From Chamaecrista fasciculata (Eukaryota; Streptophyta; Magnoliopsida; Fabales; Fabaceae), in contig QANZ01005615.1 of NCBI GenBank assembly GCA_003254925.1, forward strand, positions 20,885 to 84,884: a DNA stretch of 64,000 bases. Reading direction: 5' to 3'. Shown here in pieces: positions 55,201 through 64,000 of the stretch. The translations under genes were made by a program, and so were the position numbers. Below the pieces are notes generated by a model, which ran no database searches, was not told where the DNA came from, and saw only the letters and a list, made by a program, of their open reading frames with translations. The first letter of the stretch is position 1; the number at the start of each line of letters is the position of its first letter.

Positions 55201-58200
55201 CATAGAGAAATAATTTACCAATTAAATCACATTATTGCATCTTTAAGTTATGAAAGCTTCACATACTGAGTCTAATTATGATATAATATGGATCCTGGTG
55301 TCAATTTCATACTGCCAAGCTGAGTAGCAATGGTCAAATAGGGCTGCCTTACCTCTGCATATTGACTTCTCCAGAGGACATATCAGTTTCCGGCAACATG
55401 GTATGACTTTTCTCTACATTTTTTAAAATTTGATGTGAATTTCCAGAAAACTTGCCTCCTCTTAGATCACCATCAGAAACAAAACCCTCCCTGATCATGA
55501 TCAGAAGTGACAACCAAATTCATAGTAAATAGCAGCCTAAGTTTAACAAACTTGTCAAATACGCAACTGATAAAGAGTTAAGAGTGGTTACACAAATAGG
55601 AAACCTATAGTATAATATTGATATACAGGAACAGAAATCTGATCAGGCATTACTAGAAATTTTAACATCATCCTTGCCACCATGCAATACTAACTCATCT
55701 CTCATTGGTTCGACGGAAGCTGGAGTTGAATCATTAATCAATTTGGTTCCACATTCTGAGTCATTTGATTTGAAACTCTCCCTGTTGATAGTTATATGAG
55801 ACACTACCATTAGAAGGAAAATAATCATTATATGTAATGACAAGCATAACGCACCGTGCTTTGGTTATAGGTCCAAGCTGCATGTTGCCAATTTCTTTGC
55901 AGCCAAAGGAAACATCCTTTGTCCCGGCTGTCAACAAATTATGCTTTAAATGGACACTGTCCTCTGGTTTGCGGAAAAACTTTGAATGTACACCTTCGAT
56001 TTCTTTATCTTTAATCAGCATCACTTTATCAACAATAGGATCACTGCATCAAGAGAGTGAGAATTCTAAAACAACGTAAAGCTCAATTGTGACATGGTCG
56101 GTTAACCTTTAAATGAATACTTTTATGTTTGATCTCCATTTTACATTATAAAGGTTGAGTGCACATCACCTTCAGCAATTCAACGTAATCAAATTAGTAA
56201 CTGATAAATATTGCTGATCTAATGGACCATGAATAATTTGACCTGCTTGTTGTAGCCAAATGATCATCCAAAGTTGAACTTTGCTTCTCCTTGATGTCCT
56301 TGTCATGTGAAGTCCTCTTCAACAAATCTGTTTTAGTATTTTTATCAAAACTTGCGCAACTCTTAACTGGTTGAGGGTCATTTGTAGCTTTTGCTTGGGT
56401 ACAGCTACCAAACTCAGTGGCTTCTTTATCACTTCGTCCAAGTTTATTTATTTGAAGCGGGGATGAATTCTCTAATAGCAATTTTATACCATCAGGAGTC
56501 AGGATTCACATATGTCACCATATTATGAATGACATTTTCTTACCAGCTGAAGCAGTAGTTACTTTCTTACCAGGAGAATGAGCTTCAGCATGCTGATCCG
56601 AAATAGTGTCTTGATCTGAACAATTCAGCTCAAAGGATTGAGGTGGGTTATTGATATCCTGAGAATTTGATTTTGAAGACGTCGTCTTGAGAAATAATTC
56701 TCTTTCCAGATCCTTTTCTACGGGTCTAAGAGTTTTATTGATGCCCAAATTAGTTCTAGCCTCAATTAACATGTCCGGCTTTCCAGAGGATGAAACTTTT
56801 GACACAGAACCTTCTTGTTTGGAACCTAAATCCCTTTCATTATCTTCCCTAATTTCAGCCTTCAAGGTATCCACTGCCTCTGATGCTAGAGGCTTCAATG
56901 CCATGTTATCATTAGATGCATGAACATGTTCATCATCATTGGGTTTAGGTTCTTTAGCACCTTCAAGATCACTTACATCTGAAACAACTTTTTTATTCAG
57001 TTTAGTGGTGGAGGTAGTATCTCCTTTTTTCAAGCTAGAATCAAGATTGAAGGTATCCAACCTGAGCCAATAACAGAAATATTAACTGACTAACTGTAAG
57101 CTTTAAATATCAAAATTACAATCTGAGCAATTTCTCCCACTTACTCATTGAAATCAAAGTTGAAGTCAAAACTGTCTCGTTTCTTTTCTTTTGCATCAGA
57201 TGAAACTTTTGACACAGAACCTTCTTGTTTGGAACCTAAATCCCTTTCATTATCTTCCCTAATTTCAACCTTCGAGGTATCCACTGCCTCTGATGCTAGA
57301 GGCTTCAATGCCATGTTATCATTAGATGCATGAACATGTTCATCATCACTGGGTTTAGGTTCTTTAGCACCTTCAAGATCACTTACATCTGAAACAACTT
57401 TTTTATTCAGTTTAGTGGTGGAGGTGGTATCTCCTTTTTTCAAGCTAGAATCAAGATTGAAGGTATCCAACCTGAGCCAATAACAGAAATATTAACTGAC
57501 TAACTGTAAGCTTTAAATATCAAAATTACAATCTGAGCAATTTCTCCCACTTACTCATTGAAATCAAAGTTGAAGTCAAAACTGTCTCGTTTCTTTTCTT
57601 TTGCATCAGAGGATTTCCCTCCTTTACTCTCCTTAGACTTCGTGGATTTTTTTGGTGAACATGAAAAATCAAGGTCTGACATGTCCACCTTAAATGAAGA
57701 TATCTTATCAAGCTCACCATCCAGATTAAAATCCATGTCCCTACAAAGAAATATTTATATATTTGTCATTTAACTTCATTAATCATATTACACTCCCCCA
57801 GTATGTCAGCAAAATATAACTGATCAAATATGTAGACATAATAACTAATTTAAGACAATGGTTTCATAATGACGCTAAACCAGGATTCTCACTAACTTAA
57901 TTTTACTTATAGAAAACTTAACTCTAACCTTAGCATGACTTACAGTTTGTCAAAATTGAATTTTTTGTTCTTTCCTTTAGAAACACTGTCAAAGCTAAAA
58001 TCCATTGGATCATCATCTGCCATAGATATTGATTTCCAGGAGCTAAGAAATTCCTTTCCAATCCCGTCATCTGGTCAAAACAAAGAACGGAAAATTTCCT
58101 TTATATCGTTGTTGTAGTTGAAAGAGGTGAACATTAATTAGTTTCCAACCCATAGGGTTGCAAAGGAAAAGCAATCTCATATTTATAAGAAATTTTCAGA

Positions 58201-58589
58201 TATTAGAATTATACAATAATACACAGGATAACGAAAACAAGATATTATAATAGATCAGTAAAGTAGGGCAAGTTGATACACCAAGGCTAAGTATTTGACT
58301 CTATTTGGTATTGCCACGATATATATATCTATATATATGCTATGAACCATCGCCACACATTAATGCCAAAACTCGCTTACTAGTTGACTACAACGATGAA
58401 ATTCCTTGAGTAATAATAATATAAAACTGTACATTCGTTCCGATCATTAAGTACTAGGAAGAATAAACTAGTGATACTGTGATACTAATTGCATTCTGGA
58501 GGTAAAGATAACAGGGGAGGAGAAAAACCTAGCGATGAACTTCCGTCCTTTGAATCTACAGATGAGGATTCCTTCTTTTGCTCTGCCAT
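52247..58589 (-). CDS. Uncharacterized At4g18490-like protein, about 15 coding exons
   Basis: By hand the minus-strand exons are 58589-58529, 58070-57944, 57740-57555, 57471-57145, 57061-56544, 56471-56243, 56043-55855, (optional 55781-55654), 55490-55353, 54488-54297, 54204-54027, 53639-53572, 53482-53446, 53288-53109 and 52504-52247. All but the optional exon join in frame with GT..AG borders to give about 895 residues. The start reads [16 protein letters not shown]. Residues ~25-120 hold [30 protein letters not shown] and FDFNFDFNE acidic/aromatic segments, then a long low-complexity polar region and a basic C-terminus. I recognise the layout as the plant family named after Arabidopsis At4g18490, with no known function and no enzyme or membrane domain visible. 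A 410 bp tandem duplication adds one 109-residue repeat. The last exon may hide a further intron. Confidence 0.82.
55643..55781 (-). other. Optional exon (exon 8) with a premature stop
   Basis: An AG|GGAGAGTTTC acceptor at 55781 opens a frame reading [15 protein letters not shown] in phase with exon 7. It reaches a TGA at 55643-55645 (codons AGT AAT GCC TGA). The best donor (A|GTAATG after 55654) leaves the next exon out of frame. Joining exon 7 directly to exon 9 keeps the frame (R-EGFVSDGD). It is therefore a candidate cassette exon whose inclusion truncates the protein, or an alternative last exon. Confidence 0.5.
56791..57610 (-). repeat. 410 bp tandem duplication inside the At4g18490-like gene
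   Basis: Units 56791-57200 and 57201-57610 differ at about four positions by eye (for example CATCATTGG/CATCACTGG and GGTAGTATC/GGTGGTATC). Each contains one 83 bp intron with both splice sites. The result is an additional 327 bp exon (57471-57145), exactly 109 codons, repeating [14 protein letters not shown] to GSVSKVSS and then [10 protein letters not shown] to DFNE. The break lies at a short AGA/AGAGGA homology. Confidence 0.93.
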
Positions 58590-59169
58590 TCCTTGATACT
58601 GGTAAGAACTCTGATCCTCCCTTTAATACGCTAAATCTGACATATTCCACTTTAAACTAAATACTTCAAAATGCCTATCTGTATATATTTAATCCAACAA
58701 GCAGAAAGAAAAGAAATAAAACAAAACAAAATTAAGAGAGCATTAACAATGTTTCCATGATCATTACCAAATTTGGTGAAAAATAATAATAAAATATGAT
58801 TCGAGGTATTAAGAAAACAAACAGACAATAGACTTAAATTGAGGTCGAAATTTTCAAATTATGTTACTCGTGAGAGTTTTCAAAACGGAAAAAAAAAAAA
58901 AAGGAAAAAGATCTCCTGAAGCATGATCTACGAGATTAAAAAAACTAACAGACAATGTAACGAACATTGAGGAAGCAAAACTCTTTGTTTGTCAGTGAAT
59001 TTTTTTTTACTGGTGAGGAAGAAAAACACATTTTCGAATCCGTCGGAGCAGTGGTGTTTCAAAACGGCAAAACCAGTAAGAAAACTTGACAAAGAAAAAG
59101 GATCTTCGTCGGAACAATGAGATGGAATCAGAAAGCGCAGAAAAAGAAGAAGAAGAATAGGATCTGACC

Positions 59170-59316
59170 TTCTTGGACGATAAGGTAAAGTCACTGGTGG
59201 AATCAGAGCAATGGAATTTGAAGGCCTTCAGAAGATCAAGAAGGAGAGTCTAGACGCTAACTCGCAAGTATATGTGACGTTGAAAACGGTACATGCGCGG
59301 AGTCCTCTATTTATAG
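59170..59316 (-). promoter_or_regulatory. Core promoter and probable non-coding first exon
   Basis: TATAAATA (59316 to 59309, minus strand) sets a likely start near 59285. A first non-coding exon could end at AAGAAG|GTCAGATC (about 59170). TTCTTACCAG|TATCAAGG just before the ATG would be the acceptor. This model rests only on motifs. Confidence 0.45.
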
Positions 59317-59639
59317 AAAAAATTTAAAAAGAAAAAATGGATCAATTGAAAAAAAAAAACCATTTTTAGTTCCTTAACATTAAACTAATTTTCATTTTTA
59401 TTTTCATTAGTTTCATTTTAATCTCTTAAATTGTCAGTAACTCTTTAAAATTAGAATACGCCTTTAGATTCAATAAATGTTTATAAAAATACTTATATAT
59501 TATCTACTAACCAAATCTTTGCATCAACAATGAGAATAGAATTAACAATGAATTAACTTTGTATCAATTGGATCAAATTTTATTGACTAATAGGATGTTT
59601 TTTAAGTTTTTAAGATCTAGATTATCTTATTAGACATTC

Positions 59640-60558
59640 TTTTTTTTAATAAATACTGCACTTTAATTAAAAAAATTCAGCTTCGAGGGTCTCCAAAATG
59701 CAAGGAGGATTATCCTCAAGCCAAACGAAGTCATCAACACAGTCAACAGAAACCTTAGCAAGTGTATGAGCTGCCAAATTTGCACTATGACCTTTCCAAA
59801 CTAAAGAAAAATCAGAAATACAACTACTAAATTCTTTAATTGGGGTCATAATAGAACCAAAGTAGGATGCATCAAGAGCACTGTGATTCATATTATTGCA
59901 AACCTTGGTACAATCCCCTAACCAATGACTTTCTGACAACCAAGCCTCCAAGCCATTATGACACCCATAAGCAAAGCAAGAGCAAGCAAGAGCTTCGGTT
60001 TGATCTGGATTCTAAGGAAGATAAAGTCTATAAGCAGCAGCCGCAAGTCTACGACCCTTGTAGTCCCTAATAATGCACCCAATCCCTCTAGTACCATCTT
60101 TGTGAAGAGCTCCATCGAAATTTAACTTAAAATAACTAAATGGGAGGGTTTCCAAAGACAAGACCCATGACTGCCTTGAATAACACCAGAATTGCCATAA
60201 ACTTGTGTAAACTCAGATTTCAGCCTCAAGCATTGTTCAAGCAAAAGGTTTGAAGTAATTGTGCTATTCATGGACTCCATAACAAATTTATTCCTTCTAT
60301 CCCAAAGCAGCCATAATAACAAACAACAGTAATTGCTCTTTATCCCAAAAAGTATTAACATGGGAAAACCACTCAAAAAACATAAATCTTCATCATATTA
60401 ACGATGGAAGATTAGAAAAGGATCAAAAGGGCTGCACAGTAGGACATATGACAATAGCATGCAGAATACTCTCATACTCTCTATTAAGAAGGACTTTTTT
60501 GATGGAAGAATCCCCCTACAAGCTCTCTATATAAACAACACCTTGAATCTAGGAGATG
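59640..60558 (-). mobile_element. 5'-truncated LINE with RNase H relic and exact 13 bp duplication
   Basis: TTATTAGACATTC flanks both sides (59627-59639 and 60559-60571). On the minus strand the insert ends in a poly(A) run at 59648-59640. Frames broken by stops and frameshifts give ESILHAIVICPTVQPF (zf-RVT-like), LLWLLWDRRNKFVMES, then an RVT_3-type RNase H: a short FDGALHKDGTRGIGCIIRDY-like stretch, EALACSCFAYG, and a C-terminal VWKGHSANLAAHTLAK with WLEDNPPCILE. It is dead and non-mobile. It sits about 320 bp upstream of the At4g18490-like promoter, in the same orientation. Confidence 0.88.
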
Positions 60559-60625
60559 TTATTAGACATTCGACTTAAGGTAAGTAAGTAAAAGTATTTT
60601 AAAAATTTGGAATAAATTTTATTTT

Positions 60626-61124
60626 GGTTAAAGGATCATTTTGGTCCATTATGTTTTAAAATGTTCAAATTGGTCCTAAATGTTTATAAAATGTTTCATT
60701 TTGGTCCTAAACTATTGAATATGACTTGTTTCAAGTTCAAACGTGATGGGTTTAGAGCTACGTATTGTTCTCAAAGAGTTCTTTCTCTATCCAGTTAGAG
60801 TCGTCAGCAAACGAGGTCAAATCGATCATAAAATTAAACTGTTCGTTTCATGGTCAAAACAAGCAAAGCTGATGATATCTCTCTCGTTTCAAATTCGAAT
60901 GCGACGAATTCATAGCTACGAGTTCCTCTTAACAAGTCCTTTGAATTTGATATGAAAGACGAGAGAAATATGACAAAATTCAATAGTTTGTGATCAAAAT
61001 GAAACATTTTACTAATACTTAGGACCAAAATGAATCATTTTGCAAACATTTTGAACATTTTAACACATAATGGACCAAAATGAACATTAGGGCATACATT
61101 TAGGACCAAAATGACCCTTTGACC
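60626..61124. mobile_element. Mutator-like element, family A, exact 9 bp duplication
   Basis: The 499 bp element begins GGTTAAAGGATCATTTTGG and ends CCAAAATGACCCTTTGACC. TTTTATTTT flanks both sides (60617-60625 and 61125-61133). The arms run nearly to the centre. Confidence 0.86.
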
Positions 61125-61230
61125 TTTTATTTTTGTCATATATCAAAATATTAATTATGTTATTAAACTTATTCTGCATTTTTTTTTAAAAAAAAATCAA
61201 TAATAGCTTATATGTTTAAATTGGTTAAAA

Positions 61231-61784
61231 TGCAAAAGACCATTTTGTGTCCCTAACGTTTGCGGTGATTTTCAGTTATGCCCCTAACGTTTCATTTGTG
61301 TCATGCCACCATTGTGAAACGTTAGTTTCAATTATGCCCTCAATTTTGACTTAATGTTGATGTGTCAATTTTTTTACTTGTGTGTCAATTTGTTGTTCTG
61401 AATTGAATATGTGGCAAAATGACTGGATAAATAAAATATCCCTAATTTATTTTTTATCTATCATGGCATTTCCTATGTGGTATAAGGCTTGCGAAGATGA
61501 AGATGAAGATGTCAAAAAAATATTAGGATAGTAATTTTTTGGTTTAGAGAATGTAAATTCACGTAGGAAATACCATGGTGGATAAAAAATAAATCAGGAA
61601 TGTTTTATTTATCCAGTCATCTTGCCACATATTCAAATCATAACAAAAAATTGACACACAAGTAAAATTAGGGACATAATTGAAACTAACGTTTCACATT
61701 GGGGGCACAATTGACACAAATGAAACATTAAGGGCATAACTTAAAATGCACTCAAACGTTAGGAGCACGAAATGGTCTTTTGCC
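61231..61784. mobile_element. Inverted-repeat element, family E
   Basis: TGCAAAAGACCATTTTGTGTCC is mirrored by GAAATGGTCTTTTGCC. The TTATGCCCCTAACGTTTC and CAATTATGCCCTC words have partners GGGACATAATTGAAAC and AGGGCATAAC on the right. A likely duplication (TTTAAATTG/TTTAAATTT) is offset by several bases on the left, so the edge is uncertain. Confidence 0.65.
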
Positions 61785-62308
61785 TTTAAATTTTCAAGCA
61801 TTTAGCTAGAATTTAGACACTAATGATATAGTAATTTATCATATTTTCCTTTTTGAAAAACAAAAAATAAAGTAGTATCAGTGTATTACTCTGTTTTTTT
61901 TATTTGGCCAGAACAGTGTATTACTCTGTTACTAAACCATTAATGATTAATATAATGAGAAAAGATTTTATAATTACTTAGAAAAAAAATCAGTGGGAAT
62001 TAAACTAAACAAGAAATTTATATAACTGAAACAGCTTGTCCCCGCCAATTTCATGCCGCGAGACATTATAAGATGCGTGAGGTAGCATGCTCCACGTCTT
62101 GCATCTCACCTCAGACTACTCTTTCTCTCTCTGGGTTTGGTGGGAGAGCTACTTCAAACTTCAATAGTTCAATGTTCACGTTTTTGATGACCATAAATAC
62201 ACAGACGCAACATTAGAGCCAAACCCATAACCTCAAGTTCATAAGTCTCAACGAAACCCCATTTCCATTATCATATCGATATATCGACATTGCAACTTCG
62301 TATTAGAA
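61785..62308 (+). promoter_or_regulatory. Upstream region of the BAHD gene
   Basis: Intergenic, with a TATA-like ATAAATA at 62193-62199 about 110 bp before the ATG and a CCACGTC word near 62092. No other gene is seen. Confidence 0.4.
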
Positions 62309-63733
62309 ATGGTAAAAATCTCTGAAACTACTCTAATCCTCCCTTCACGCTCTCCCTTCCTCCACGACCATGCCCTCTCTCTTTCTCACCTCGACACCGA
62401 TCCCAACCTCCACCTCACTTTCCGTTACCTTCGTGCTTACGTCAGCACCGGCACCAACTCCGGCGACCCATTCCACGTCATCTCTTCCGCCCTCTCCTCC
62501 GCCCTCGTTCACTATTACCCACTCGCCGGCACACTGCGCCGCCGTCCAGACCAACGCCTCGAGATCTGGTGCGCCGCCGGCCAAGGCATCCCTCTGATTC
62601 ACGCTGACGTGGATTTCACGCTTGACTCCCTCAACTATCTCGAAGACCCTGAGTCTCCTTTCGTCGAGCGGTTAGTACCCGACCCGGAATCCGACGACAA
62701 GGCCATGACCCACCCGTGCGTGTTGCAGATCACGGCGTTCAAGTGCGGCGGGTTCACGCTCGGCGCGGCGATTCACCACTCGCTCTGCGACGGGCTCGGC
62801 GCGACTCTGTTTTTCGGCGCCGCGGCTGAGTTGGCTCGCGGAGCGACCCGAGTGACGGTGGATACGGTTTGGGACCGCGCGAAGTTGATGGGTCCGAGAG
62901 ACCCGACCCGGATTGACTCGCCGGTGATCCGGGAGTTTCTGCAGCTGGAAAAGGGGTTCTCTCCGTATAAACAGAACATCGGCCCGGTTGTGAGAAGCTG
63001 CTTCCATGTGAGAGACGAGTGCTTGGAGAGGTTTAAGAGGTCGCTGTTTAAGCAATCTGGGTTGAATTTTACCACATTTGAGGCCTTGGGTGCGTATATT
63101 TGGAGATCCAAGTGAGTCACTTGCTTCAACTTATATATTTTTTTGTCCCTAAAATCTTAATTACGAACTAAACAGCTCGTTTGTTTCATAAACAGGGTGA
63201 AGGCATCAGGGATCGATTCCAATGAGAAAGTGAAGTTCGCCTACTCTGTTAACATACGCAAAGTGGTGAAACCGTCACTTCCCGGAGGGTACTGGGGCAA
63301 CGGGTGCGTCCCAATGTACGTGCAGCTAAGTGCCAAAGACGTGATAGAGAAAGCCATTTGGGAAACAGCACAAGAGATAAGGAAGAGCAAGAACAATGTG
63401 AGCGATGAGTATGTAAGATCGTTCATTGATTTTCAAGAGATGCATTATGCAGACGGGATCACGGGAGGAGAGAGGGTGAGTGGGTTCACGGATTGGAGGC
63501 ACTTGGGGCATTCGGCGGTGGATTTTGGGTGGGGAGGTCCGGTCACTGTTATGCCTCTTGCCACGAAGCTGCTGGGAAGTGTGGAGCCGTGCTTCTTCTT
63601 GCCTTATTCCACGGCCGGTGAGGGAAACAAAGATGGGTTTAAGGTTTTGGTGACTTTGACGGAGGCTGCGTTGCCGGCGTTCAGAGAGGACATGAAGGTT
63701 TTTTCTAGTGATCAAGAACCTGGGCAGTCTTGA
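62309..63733 (+). CDS. BAHD acyltransferase, two exons
   Basis: Exons 62309-63111 and 63196-63733 join as CCAA|GTGAGT ... AACAG|GGTG, completing a Lys codon, for 446 residues, the normal BAHD length. BAHD enzymes move an acyl group from acyl-CoA to alcohols or amines of specialised metabolites in the cytosol. The catalytic HXXXD motif is HHSLCDG (His157, Asp161) and the structural DFGWG motif is at 377-381. The early HYYPLAGTLRRRPD segment and the single intron position are also typical. There is no signal peptide. Nothing here tells the acceptor. The exon is far richer in GC than its surroundings. An AATAAA at 63753-63758 may be the poly(A) signal. Confidence 0.93.
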
Positions 63734-64000
63734 GTTTTCACTCAATTCTTATAATAAAGATCAAAACCGGGCAAAGTCATGTACTGATCCTGTGTTAACA
63801 TGTGCTAAATGCAGTTTTTCACATTAAAAATTATACTTCTTTCGCATTTGGAAAAGAATCTTTTCAAATAATTTAGAGACCACATAATTTCAAATTTGGT
63901 AAAACTCAATTAGTTTGCCAGAAGTATTACATCCAAGAGTTTTGATGCAGCTATTTTAAGAAATATCTTTTCGTCTTCTAATGTCTACTGTGTAGTACAA
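63734..64000. other. 3' flank of the BAHD gene
   Basis: Contains the AATAAA at 63753-63758 and no further gene before the window ends. Confidence 0.5.

Noticed and set aside
62345..63129. Antisense frames within the BAHD gene
   Set aside because: They are shadows of the GC-rich coding exon; the sense frame has the HXXXD and DFGWG motifs and proper splicing.

Overview
The window is nuclear DNA from a flowering plant, almost certainly a eudicot. The evidence is split, intron-containing genes with GT..AG junctions, plant families (CLE peptides, BAHD acyltransferase, GDSL lipase, DAD1-like phospholipase, a UGT708-like fragment), a plant U2 snRNA gene with a plant USE/TATA promoter, and AT-rich intergenic DNA packed with plant transposons. 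I cannot name the species. Single N bases at 27802, 39211 and 42865 show that it comes from a draft assembly.

Layout. From 1 to about 31600 there is no intact protein gene. This part holds inverted-repeat elements with long arms, several with exact 9-10 bp target duplications (Mutator-like), a Copia solo LTR (2863-3298), a LINE RNase H relic, a SINE, a 4.8 kb non-coding LTR retrotransposon built of tandem arrays (14806-19606) and a solo LTR of the same lineage (28228-29329).

From 31600 to 38900 lies a small genic island: a U2 snRNA gene (minus), a class II phospholipase A1 (plus, two exons) and a GDSL esterase/lipase (minus, five exons), the two lipolytic genes facing tail to tail. A Mutator-like element sits 58 bp upstream of the GDSL start codon.

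From 39000 to 51000 there are two short CLE-type peptide genes on the minus strand (44484-44738 and 50444-50779), a hAT element with an exact 8 bp duplication, and a PIF/Harbinger-like element that carries the first ~90 codons of a UGT708-type glycosyltransferase.

From 52200 to 59300 a roughly 15-exon minus-strand gene encodes a protein of about 895 residues that I recognise as the 'uncharacterized At4g18490' type. It contains a recent 410 bp tandem duplication that has created an extra in-frame exon. A 5'-truncated LINE with an exact 13 bp duplication lies just upstream. The window ends with a two-exon BAHD acyltransferase (62309-63733).

There is no operon or pathway logic. The genes are independent; the strongest structural theme is repeated insertion of non-autonomous elements, two of which carry promoter-like or gene-derived sequence. 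All alignments, identities and splice models were made by eye.
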